A stretch of DNA of 64,000 nucleotides from Cololabis saira (Eukaryota; Chordata; Actinopteri; Beloniformes; Belonidae), in assembly GCF_033807715.1 (NCBI RefSeq), contig NC_084587.1, positions 16,474,017-16,538,016 on the forward strand, given 5' to 3'. The position numbers and the translations under genes were made by a program. The notes beneath the pieces were generated by a model. It was not told the origin of the DNA. It did not search any database and worked only from the letters and a program-made list of their open reading frames with translations. Shown here in pieces: positions 1 to 11,578 of this stretch. Position 1 is the stretch's first letter. The number at the start of each line of letters is the position of its first letter.

Positions 1-548
1 TGGTACTCAAAGTCTGCAATTTAACCAAATAGTCATTAAGTATGTTTTTCAAATCCAGTGTATATAACATTCTTAGATTCTTAAAACACAAAATGTAGAA
101 CTCTGGACTGAAAATGAACATATATATTACATTATTTGTCAAGTATTACATTATCAATTTTGGAAATAAAAAAAAGACCCACCTGAAAATGTAATACATT
201 CTCAATAATAAGGTATTGCATTATCGGTAAAAATGTTATTACAATATCAGTCAGGATATTTTATTACATTTTATTACATTTTCGATTGAGTTAAATGCAA
301 ATTTTATTACATTTTCAGGTGTTATTACATTTTCAGGAAATTATTACATTATAGGGTGCTACATTCCCTCGTCTTAGTATAACTCCTGGAATGTGTGCAT
401 TAGATGTGACAAGAAAATAGTTCAAGGGAGATGATGAGCTTTAGATCCAGCCAGAATTTTAGGGCTTTGTTGTGCTTTTTTTTTTTACATGTCAGGTTCT
501 GCATGTTGTCAGCCTTAATCTAAGTCTGAGTGTCCGCATCATCCCCAG
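1..548 (+). other. ppp2r2c intron, AT-rich repeat
   Basis: This is intronic sequence upstream of the penultimate ppp2r2c exon. Between about 120 and 365 the motif TATTACATT and close variants recur roughly ten times, with inverted copies (CTGAAAATGTAATA near 183 and TATTACATTTTCAG near 305-335). It looks like a decayed palindromic mobile element. A pyrimidine run at about 475-486 lies upstream of the acceptor. I see no coding exon here. Confidence 0.5.
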
Positions 549-1166
549 GTCCATGAATACCTGAGGAGTAAGCTGTGCTCCTTGTACGAAAACGACTGCA
601 TCTTTGACAAGTTTGAGTGTGTCTGGAACAGCTCAGACAGGTAAGTGGCAGCGGGAAACCGACAATTTCCAGAAGTGCATTTGAAAGCACAGTGGATCGT
701 TGTGTCACTCTGTTGCTGCTGACTGTGATTTTCCACAAAACCTTGCCTCTACTTTCACCATTTAAATCAATCAATCAGATGTCCTGTGGCAGACAAGCTT
801 TGCGGACGTCAAATCAATCAATCCTCCTGACCTCAGAACTTTCCCCTCCCGTCCTCTCTGTCCTCCAGTGTGATCATGACGGGGGCGTACAACAGCTTCT
901 TCCGGATGTTCGACAGGGAGACGGGTCGAGGCGTGACCCTGGAGGCGTGGCGAGAGAGCAGCAAGCCCCGAGCTGTGCTACGCACACGACGCGTGTACAC
1001 TGGTGGTAAGCGTCGCCGCGGTGATGTGGGCGTTGACAGCCTGGACTTCACCAAGAAAATCCTGCACATGGCTTGGCACCCGTCCGAGAATATAATTGCT
1101 ATAGCGGCCACCAACAACTTGTACATCTTTCAGGATCGTGTCAACGCTGAGACACAGCTGCAGTGA
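549..1166 (+). CDS. ppp2r2c: PP2A regulatory subunit B55, gamma-like (3' end, last two exons)
   Basis: Two exons are visible: 549-640 (92 bp, after a CAG acceptor, ending before GTAAGT) and 869-1166 (ending in TGA). Joined, they encode 129 C-terminal residues starting [10 protein letters not shown] and including [37 protein letters not shown] and [11 protein letters not shown]. These are the last WD40 blades of the B55 subunit, which targets the PP2A catalytic dimer to substrates. Residues such as [20 protein letters not shown] and AIAATNN fit the gamma paralogue (PPP2R2C) better than alpha or beta, and linkage to wfs1 and crmp1 agrees with human 4p16. The tail NAETQLQ differs from the mammalian C-terminus as I remember it. 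Upstream exons lie outside the window. An ATTAAA at 1324-1329 could be a poly(A) signal but is unproven. B55 identity is firm; the gamma assignment rests on residues plus synteny. Confidence 0.9.
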
Positions 1167-2289
1167 CGGGACTGGGAATACACCGTTTTTTCTTCACAAA
1201 CAGTGACTCAAATATACGTGAATGTTTTAGAGAAGGCATGTGGGGATAGAGCCTTTATGAGAGGATTAAGTCAAACGCCAGGCTGTATCGTGACATACAG
1301 AGATGCAGCCTTTTGCAGATTGAATTAAAGATCCGATTGCAAGACTATTTGTTTCAGTTTATTTGATCAACAAGGAATGTGTAAAAAAAAAACATTTTTT
1401 TAAACACTGAGAGGAACCCATATCTCCGGTGGCCAATGGGACATGTTTTTTGCTGCACTCTACTCACACTTTTTGAAGATGTTTGTGCAATTTCCCACTC
1501 CAAAGCAGTGAATGAGGTGCAGGGACACCTCTCCATCTGCAATGACTCGGTACTGTTGCTCACATATCGCTGCACCACTCACTAATGTACCCTTTTCACA
1601 GAAAATAGCAGATAATGAGCTGGGTCGCGTCAGAGAAGATATTCCTGATGCTACGAAACGTGCATACCTTAGACCAATTTGTGACTTTACTAGACAATGT
1701 GCATCAACATCGAAGCATTTTTAATGTGGAACGTTAGGAATCGTGTTCCTGTACAGCTCTTCACAATGTTCTTTTTCTTCTATCGAGTGATAGCAGCAAC
1801 GGAACCACTCCTTTAGAGCAGTGCTCATGGAGATAGCACGCATTATTCACCCATAACCTTTGCAATAATAGCAGCAACAAGAATTCTGCAGCAGTATTCC
1901 AGCTTTAACGCGAGTTCCTTTACAGGTACCATGAACGCTTCTGCTCTTTCTACACTTAGCTGTAAATACCATGTTCTTTTTTTAAAGGTCAACAGATTTT
2001 GTCAAGTGCACTGTAAATGAACACGAGATATAATTTATGAAAAGGTTCCAGAATCACACTATTTCTGATATTTTTTGTTGAAGCAATATATTGGCAGGTA
2101 TTACTGGTACTGGAGAGGGTAGCGTGGTTTGTACTCAGAAGAGCCTTTAGTGTTTAGCTGTGTTTATTAAGCCTATATTGGGTTTTGATTGCCATATCAA
2201 AGTCATTTCCTGTCTAAATTCCACATACTCACATAGTAATTCATCACCTGTGAAGGAGGCTACGTGTTAATGTTGAACTTTTTTGTACA
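1167..2289. other. Intergenic / probable ppp2r2c 3' UTR
   Basis: Downstream of the ppp2r2c stop the sequence is AT-rich with no frame that looks coding. The transcript's end cannot be fixed from sequence alone; an ATTAAA at 1324-1329 is the nearest hexamer, and an AATAAA at 4813-4818 is an alternative for a very long 3' UTR. Confidence 0.4.
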
Positions 2290-3850
2290 AGGGCAAGAAA
2301 AAGTTTGTCAACCCCTTAGAATTAATTGGTTTTCTGCAATAATTTGCCATAATATCAGATTTGATCTTCATTTTAACTAACAGAACCCAAACAATTATAA
2401 TTGTTTTGGTTTCTATTGATCGCACCTGCTAGACATTCAGAGATCTGGAGGAAAAAGTAAGGGATTTGTTGGCCTAATAGTTCGTCAGACGCTGTACAAT
2501 GTTCAGGAGAAGTCTTTTACCATTGCTTTTTGCCAAACTGCTTAAGACACATGTGTAGGATGTCCGGTGTGAAGAAATTCCACAGCATCTCTACAGGTTT
2601 AAGGTCTGGGCTCAGACTGAGCCACTTCAAAAGGCAGTTTTTTTTAATTTTTATTTCACTTTTTAGAAGCCAATCTGAGCTGGATTTACTTCCCTGCTTT
2701 GGGTTGTTGTACTTTAGCAACACCCGACTTCTACGAAGCTTCAGCAGGAAGACAACCGCCTTCATGTTAACCTGTGGGATATTTCGGTATACTTGGGAAT
2801 TCATTCTCCTCTCAATGATGCCAAATGGTCCGCTCCTTGAGGCAGCCAAGATCATGATCCTCCCTCCGCCATGCTTCACTGTTAGAGTTATGATTTGACG
2901 TTGACGTCCTATTCTTGCACTGTACATAGCTGCGAGTTTTCTTACGAAGAATTCAACTTTTGCTTCATCAGTCTTCAAAACCTTTTCCAAGACGTTTTAT
3001 GGATTGCCAACATGCTCTTTGGCAAACTTTAGGCGTGGAGTAATGTTTATTTATTCACTTTTTCTTCCTCTGTGGCCAGTTCCAGTCCTTAAGCCTATAT
3101 CCTGGCCTTTTTTTTGGTTTTTATCTCAGTAAGGATTCCATATTGTTTCTTTGGAGTCGTCTTTGCTTGGCATCCACTTCTAGGAAAAGTAGCCACGGTG
3201 CTAAACTGTGTCCAACTGTAGAACATTAATCTAACTGTGGACTCATGCCAGACCGTGACCCTTGGATACCTTAATACTTTGAGATGACTGTGTCCCTTTT
3301 CATTCGCAAGCCGACAAACTACTCTTGACTTTCGCCTGCCAAGGATTCCTTCCAGCAACACATACGTCCAGTCGCTGGCAGGTTTTCTTAGACGCACCAT
3401 TTTAGGAGAAGATGATGATCAGCCGCCCCCTCTGGTACCAGGTGTCGCTGTAAAAGTGTTAATGGGCTGAGTAATGACAGCTGGTCCGCTCACTGCCGCT
3501 CCAATCACCTGAACCACTGCCAACCTTTTTTGCATCAGCAGACGCTCCATTTGAACAGCAAATTGAAAACATTTGAGTGTTTTGATACCGCACCTCCAAG
3601 CTCATTTCATTAACTGGACTGCAGGAGTGCAAACTACTTACTCCAATCAGTGTTTGTTGAAGTCGTTAGTCTGGGTTCACTTGGTTTCTCCTCCAGCACT
3701 GTAAATGTTTAAAAGGTGTGTTGAATAAAGAAATCAGGCCAGATATCAGTTAAAGTACATTGTGTTTGTCCATCATTGTGACTTAGACGAAGATCAGGAT
3801 GTAGAAAAGGGGTTCATTCCAAAGGGTTCGCATACTTTTCCTTGGTGCAG
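2290..3850 (-). mobile_element. Tc1-like DNA transposon, decayed, with terminal inverted repeats
   Basis: The left end (about 2291-2322) contains CAAGAAAAAGTTTGTCAACC, and the right end (about 3805-3850) carries the imperfect reverse complement, so both termini are present. On the minus strand a broken transposase frame at 2517-2990 keeps recognisable Tc1-type pieces: TVKHGGGRIMI, SGPFGIIE, MNSQVY, then LSLSPDLKPVEMLWNFF, the PDLNPIEHLW-type catalytic neighbourhood. The DNDPKH block is lost and the frame is interrupted, so it cannot encode active transposase. Confidence 0.75.
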
Positions 3851-5760
3851 TATATGGTGGAAGGCTGAGGCTGACAGGTGTTGAACATAAGAAAATCGTA
3901 TTAATCGTGCAGAATTGAAATTAATATTTATCATTTTGTAACGCACAAATACATTTTGATACAGGATCTCGCAATCAAAATCTTGCACATTATTTATGAA
4001 TGAGATCCCTGAGTTAGCGAAACAGTCTAGCGTGTTTGAGGGTGAGGGCTGATTGTCGGTGCAATATCTCATTATGTACATCACTGAAACATTGATATGT
4101 GTGATTCTCATGCTCATGCTGCTTCACATGTTTCTTACTGTCATACTGTATACCTCACGATGCCACATGCTACTTTATGGTGAAACATTGAAAGGTGATC
4201 ACTTTGAAGGTGAAGTGACAAGCTTCGGTTGCTTACAGTTATTCACTTTGTTGTCAAGAGACCTTGGTCCTGATTGGATTATTGTGAGAGTTTAGGGTGG
4301 CAACCATGATAGGTTGAGTAACAGAATCAGTGCAGAGGCGGATGGTGCTTTTGCACCTTTACACAATCTGAAATGCGATGGGTCATTAGGAATTCACTGT
4401 GCAAACCTTCAATAGCTTAAAAAGAGGACGCTTTTATCACTTCTGTTCCAGTGTTGTGCTTTTCTCTTGACTTGTTTTTCTTAGCCACAGATACAATTGT
4501 GTGCAAATCTGCTTAAGTCATTGTAAGATAAACACAACAATCCCCCCAAAAAATGGTTTAAAGAATGAGAGGGCACCTAAAGGAGGATACAGGGCTCAGC
4601 CCTGCAGGTTAGCCAGTCGTAACAGCATCACAGCCATCTCCACATACAACCGATGAGAGCAGATGTGTCCAGGATCACAGCAGCAGCATGTTGTCATTAT
4701 TCAATGCTACGTGCATATATATCTACCATACTTTTAAAAAAAAAGAAAAAAAGAAGACAAATCTAACAGTACCAACATGACTCAAATAAGATGAATGAAA
4801 GGAATGTGCATTAATAAAATAATATAAAAAAATCTGAACATTTTGTTTGGTTTGTTTATGTCTGTTTGCATTGATTTGCAACTTTTTTCCCCCCTTTTTT
4901 TGTTTTTGCTTCTCGAGCTTCTGGCATCATGTTTTGTGACTCAAAGATTAACTGATTACATCGCAGACATCAAAGGTCGAGGTTACGCTGATATGATATC
5001 ATTTCATGCGTCTGCATATCTCAAGTGTTTACATTTAAAGCATAAAATAAACTTCTGAATGAAAAAACGCTCAACTGCAGTGTGTGACAGAATTACTGTA
5101 TGTCGAGCAAAAAAAAGGACTTTTCTGGATTTTCCTTTCTAAATAAAACTCAGAATAAAACTTTTCACAAGAAATATTGTTTCAGAGTCCAAAACTTTAA
5201 TAATATCTTTACTTTTGTTAATCTTAATAAAGAGGTAAAACATTTCCTTTTTCATTTGAATCTTCATTTTTAAAGTTAGGAAACTTCAGAATACAAACAA
5301 GATTGTAAATACATGCATGCGTCATATTTGTCAGTATATATATATATATATACATATACAGTGAGAGACTTGATAATTTTTGCCTTTACACGTCACCAAT
5401 ATTTGATTGAAGATGTGATCAAACTATAGACTTTCACATTTAATATCAAAGGCTTCACAGAAGTATAAAGCATTAGTCATTTAAAACATGATTGAGAGCT
5501 CGAATGTATTTGGACAGAGACGTTAATGGGCCAGGTTTAGTCCGCTCCCTTGTTACGTCAATAGTAACGAAGCAGATAAAAGGTCTGGAGATGACATCAG
5601 TTCTGATGTTCATGAAGGCGATCGCACGCACCACCACGAAGAAAAGTAACAGTCACCACCATGTACGTGTATAAAAGCATATACATTTACAACGTTGCTA
5701 CAATCGTCAATTTCCATCAGTTCCAGCTCTGTGAACACACAAGCACACGCACACGCATAC
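3851..5760. other. Intergenic, no gene recognised
   Basis: AT-rich sequence with short open frames lacking recognisable domains. There is a short TA repeat at about 5334-5352 and oligo-A/T runs near 4735-4760 and 4885-4905. Nothing else is supportable. Confidence 0.5.
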
Positions 5761-5761
5761 T

Positions 5762-7019
<1,258 letters not shown>

Positions 7020-7029
7020 GGAACATCAT
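7020..7029. repeat. Target site duplication of Rex3 copy 1 (left)
   Basis: GGAACATCAT is repeated exactly at 9900-9909, at the 5' end of the element. Confidence 0.85.
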
Positions 7030-9899
7030 CCATCCATCCATCCATCCATTGTCCACCGCATTATCCGAGTCCGGGTCGCGGGGGCAGCAGTCGGAGCAGG
7101 GATCCCCAGACTTCCCTCTCCCCGGACACTTCCTCCAGCTCTTCCGGGGGGACTCCAAGGCGTTCCCAGGCCAGCCGAGTGACGTAGTCACTCCAGCATG
7201 TCCTGGGTCTTCCTCGGGGCCTCCTCCCGGTGGGACATGCCCGGAACACCTCACGAGGGAGGCGTCCAGGGGGCATCCTATACAGGTGCCCGAGCCACCT
7301 CAGCTGGCTCCTCTCGATGTGGAGGAGCAGCAGCTCGACTCCGAGCTCCTCCCGGGTGACAGAGCTCCTCACCCTATCTCTAAGGGAGCGCCCCGCCACC
7401 CTGCGGAGGAAACTCATTTCGGCCGCTTGTATCCGGGATCCCGTTCTTTCGGTCATGACCCAGAGTTCATGACCATAGGTGAGGGTGGGAACGTAGATCG
7501 ACCGGTAAACCGAGAGCTTTGCCTTTCGGCTCAGCTCCCTCTTCACCACGACGGACCGATACAATGACCGCATTACTGCGGCCGCCGCACCGATCCGCCT
7601 GTCGATCTCGCGCTCCGTTCTCCCCTCACTCGTGAACAAGACCCCAAGATACTTAAACTCCTCCACCTGAGGCAGGAACTCTCCCCCGACCTGGAGGGTG
7701 CAAGCCACCTTTTTCCGGTCGAGAACCATGGCCTCAGACTTAGAGGTGCTGATTCTCATCCCAGCTGCTTCACACTCGGCTGCAAACCGCCCCAGTGCAT
7801 GCTGAAGGTCCTGGCTCGAGGGAGCCAACAAGACCACATCATCTGCAAAAAGCAGAGATGAAATCAAGTGACTCCCGAACCGTACCCCCTCCGGCCCCTG
7901 GCTGCGCCTAGAAATTCTGTCCATAAAAATAATGAACAGAACCGGTGACAAAGGGCAGCCCTGCCGGAGTCCAACACGCACCGGGAACAGGTCTGACTTA
8001 CTGCCGGCAATGCGAACCAAGCTCCTGCTCCGGTCATACAGGGACCGTACAGCCCTCAGCAGAGGGCCTCCGACCCCATACTCTCGGAGCACCCCCCACA
8101 GGATGCCACGTGGGACACGGTCGAAAGCCTTCTCCAAGTCCACAAAACACATGTGGACTGGTTGGGCAAACTCCCATGCGCCCTCGAGCACCCTGCGGAG
8201 GGTGTAGAGCTGGTCCAGCGTTCCACGGCCAGGGCGAAAACCGCATTGTTCCTCTTGAATCCGAGGTTCGACTATCGGCCGAATTCTCCTCTCCAGCACC
8301 CTGGAATAGACTTTCCCCGGGAGGCTGAGGAGTGTGATTCCCCGGTAGTTGGAACACACCCTCCGGTCCCCCTTTTTGAAGAGAGGTACCACCACCCCGG
8401 TCTGCCAGTCCAGAGGCACTGTGCCCGACTGCCACGCGATGCTGCAGAGGCGTGTCAGCCACGACAGCCCCGCAACATCCAGAGACTTGAGGTACTCAGG
8501 GCGGGTCTCATCCACCCCCGGTGCCTTGCCACTGAGGAGCTTCCGAACTACCTCAGTGACTTCAGCTTGGGTAATGAATGAATCAACCTCTGAATCCTCA
8601 GCCTCTGCTTCCTCGACGGAAGGCGTGTCAGCGGGATTGAGGAGATCCTCGAAGCATTCCTTCCACCGCCCGACGATGCCCCCAGTCGAGGTCAACAGCT
8701 CCCCTCCTCCACTGTAAACAGTGTTGGCGGAGCACTGCTTCCCCCTCCTGAGGCGCCGGATGATTTGCCAGAATTTCCTCGAGGCCGACCGGTAGTCCTC
8801 CTCCATGGCCTCCCCGAACTTTTCCCAGACCCGAGTTTTTGCTTCCGCGACCGCCCGGGCCGCAGTCCGCTTGGCCTGCCGGTACCCGTCAGCTGCCTCG
8901 GGAGTCCGCCGAGCTAGCCAGGCTCGGTAGGACTCCTTCTTCAGCTTGACGGCATCCCTTACTTCCGGTGTCCACCACCGGGTTCGGGGATTGCCGCCGC
9001 GACAGGCGCCGGAGACCTTACGGCCGCAGCTCCGGACGGCCGCGTCAACAATGGAAGTGGAGAACATGGTCCATTCGGACTCAATGTCTCCGGCCTCCCT
9101 CGGAATCCGGTCAAAGCTCTCCCGGAGGTGGGAGTTGAAGACCCCCCTGACAGGGGAATCTGCCAGACGTTCCCAGCAGACCCTCACGATATGCTTGGGT
9201 CTTCCAGGTCTGACCAGCTTCCTCCCCTGCCAGCGGATCCAACTCACCACCAGGTGGTGATCAGTTGACAGCTCAGCCCCTCTCTTCACCCGAGTGTCCA
9301 AGACATACGGCCGGAGGTCAGATGAAACGACAACAAAGTCGATCATTGACCTCCGGCCTAGGGTGTCCTGGTGCCACGTGCACTGATGGACACCCTTATG
9401 CTCGAACATGGTGTTCGTTATGGACAGACTGTGGCTAGCACAGAAGTCCAATAACAGAACACTGCTCGGGTTCAGATCGGGGAGGCCGTTCCTCCCAATC
9501 ACACCTCTCCAGGTAACACTGTCGCTGCCCACGTGAGCGTTGAAGTCCCCCAACAGAACGATGGAGTCCCCAGTTGGGGCACTTTCCAGCACCCCTCCCA
9601 GGGCCTCCAGGAAGGCCGGGTACTCTGCACTGCCGTTCGGCCCGTAGGCCGAAACGACAGTGAGAGACCTATCCCCGACCCGAAGGCGCAGGGAAGCGAC
9701 CCTCTCGTTAAGTGGGGAGAACTCCAACACATGGCGGCTGAGCTGGGGAGCTATGAGCAAGCCCACACCAGCTCGCCGCCTCTCACCATGGGCAACTCCA
9801 GAGTGGAAGAGAGTCCAACCTCTCTCAAGGAGTTGGGTTCCAGAGCCCAGGCTGTGCGTGGAGGTGAGCCCGACTATCTCTAGTCGATACCTCTCATGT
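7030..9899 (-). mobile_element. Rex3 non-LTR retrotransposon (RTE type), 5'-truncated, long open frame
   Basis: A minus-strand frame at 7061-9937 encodes 958 residues without a stop. It has an endonuclease domain (about residues 14-235; [32 protein letters not shown]), then reverse transcriptase with motif [14 protein letters not shown], motif [11 protein letters not shown], catalytic FADDVVLLA and [11 protein letters not shown], then a C-terminal region ending LLPPRPGLG. The two diagnostic Rex3 PCR-primer sites lie at 7943-7963 and 8388-8407 in the expected orientation. The 3' tail is an ATGG-type repeat, as in Rex3. A 10-bp direct repeat GGAACATCAT at 7020-7029 and 9900-9909 is the target site duplication. 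The first endonuclease strands are missing, so the copy is 5'-truncated, and the Met at 9937 lies in host flank. Confidence 0.95.
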
Positions 9900-9909
9900 G
9901 GAACATCAT
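9900..9909. repeat. Target site duplication of Rex3 copy 1 (right)
   Basis: This is the exact repeat of 7020-7029. Rex3 homology stops immediately inside it, fixing the truncation point. Confidence 0.85.
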
Positions 9910-10969
9910 GTGTGGCTAAAATGTTTGGGGAAAACAAATAAAACAGAAGATGAGCACACTGGTAAATTTAACTCTAAAAATGTGCCTGGACCTCTTTGGT
10001 GGATGTGCAGAATCAGCTTGATGATGAAAACAAACCAAAACCCAGGAAATACTCTCCAGCTAAACACACACATAAAAAAAACACCTTAAAAGTCAGAGGT
10101 TTTGTGGAACATCATTATTTGGGCTTATAAAAAGAGGAATTGTGAGGGTTTGGGCTTACTTTCTCCTGACACTGGTCACTAATGTTGATTAAAGACGTGA
10201 CAAAAATAACTGGGTGATTTCTGGACATGGAGTAAAACAAATTCTTAGAAATGCTGGATTAACAGCATTTTACAGACAATAAGAGCAAAGCATCCAGCAA
10301 GAAATCCAAGCGTTTTTGGAGTTAAAGGAGTGGAATAGTCTCAGCTGGAGTTAAATATGGGTTTTCAACCCTGTCACACACACATTTCATTGACTGAAGG
10401 CAGGAAAACCCACAAACAAATAGTAGCTGAAAGCAGCTGCAGTAAAGTCCGGCTAAAGAGGAAACCTATTTCATGGTTTCCATGAGGGTCCGAACCATTA
10501 CTGCCTGTATGTATGTATGTACGTACATATGAACATTTTGTTATGATAATCCTCGTTTTTGTCCAATTTAATATGAGCCATGCAAATTTTGTATCAAACT
10601 GGTAAAAAAATTCTAAACTCCTCCTAAAAGAATTTAGGTCGGCCCTCTTAAATTAGAGGTAAAAGTCTGCATTTACCTTCATTTGTAATCTATCCCTGCA
10701 TATACAGGCCAAATTATTCAGATTTTTAACACAACTGCATATTCTGCCACACAGATTGTCACAAAAACGTATAAATAGGTTAATAAATATGCACTGAAAC
10801 ATACACTCATATAAAATCCCATAAAATCTCCTTTCAAATATTTCTAAAATAAGAAATTCCTAGATACAAAAGCAGCACTAGCATGATTGCCCTATGACGC
10901 AATGCTTAGTTTTATGTACATCTCTAAGTGTTCGGAGGTGGTTAGCATGCTGCATTAGCATCCATATTT
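9910..10969. other. Intergenic, no gene recognised
   Basis: AT-rich sequence with a short ATGT run near 10507-10528. No coding exon recognised. Confidence 0.5.
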
Positions 10970-11301
10970 TTTAAAGGTAGGGTAAGTGATTGTATGTCAT
11001 TTCTAAATGAGGACACTTTTTGCCACATTAAATGAAATAATTCTAAAAAAAACCTGATCTTCATAGACAAACCTGACTCTGGAAACAGGAAAGAACCAAT
11101 GTGGGGTTCCACCAAACCACAACAAACACTGCTCCAGCCAATCACTAACAAGGGGAGGGCTAGCGCTTGTGAAGGGGTATGTTTTCTCATAAAGTACTGT
11201 AACAGGGGAAAGAATGCGCTAGTTTTCTGTGTTTTGGCAATGTTTTGTTATAATATAAACGGATGTGACATAACCCGGAAATCGCTTACCCTGCCTTTAA
11301 A
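10970..11301. mobile_element. Non-autonomous DNA element (MITE) with 22-bp terminal inverted repeats
   Basis: The left end 10970-10991 reads TTTAAAGGTAGGGTAAGTG and on; the right end 11280-11301 is its reverse complement with two mismatches (GCAGGGTAAGCG). The interior has no transposase. The element sits just downstream of the wfs1 stop codon, so it may lie in the wfs1 3' UTR. Confidence 0.75.
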
Positions 11302-11578
11302 ACCATCAAATGCCAAACTTTCATCCAGTTCTTTCTATGAGTGCTTGAAAACTGAATATTTAGAAAGCTTGATTATTTATATAAACAGAGGGGATTTGAT
11401 TCGTCTCCGTTTTCATCTGGGCATTTCTCACCTGCTGTACATGAAAAGAAAAATATCTGCTACATAGGATCCATTAGTAAACTGTGCTATGAATTACAGT
11501 TGTCAGATGATGATTACAGCACAACAAAAAGGTTGACGTCCTGAAAAGATTCTGTCTGGGTTTCCTGTATGTTTTTCC

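Noticed and set aside
7049..8717. Several plus-strand frames of 80-170 codons
   Set aside because: They are antisense shadows of the GC-rich Rex3 reverse transcriptase on the minus strand.
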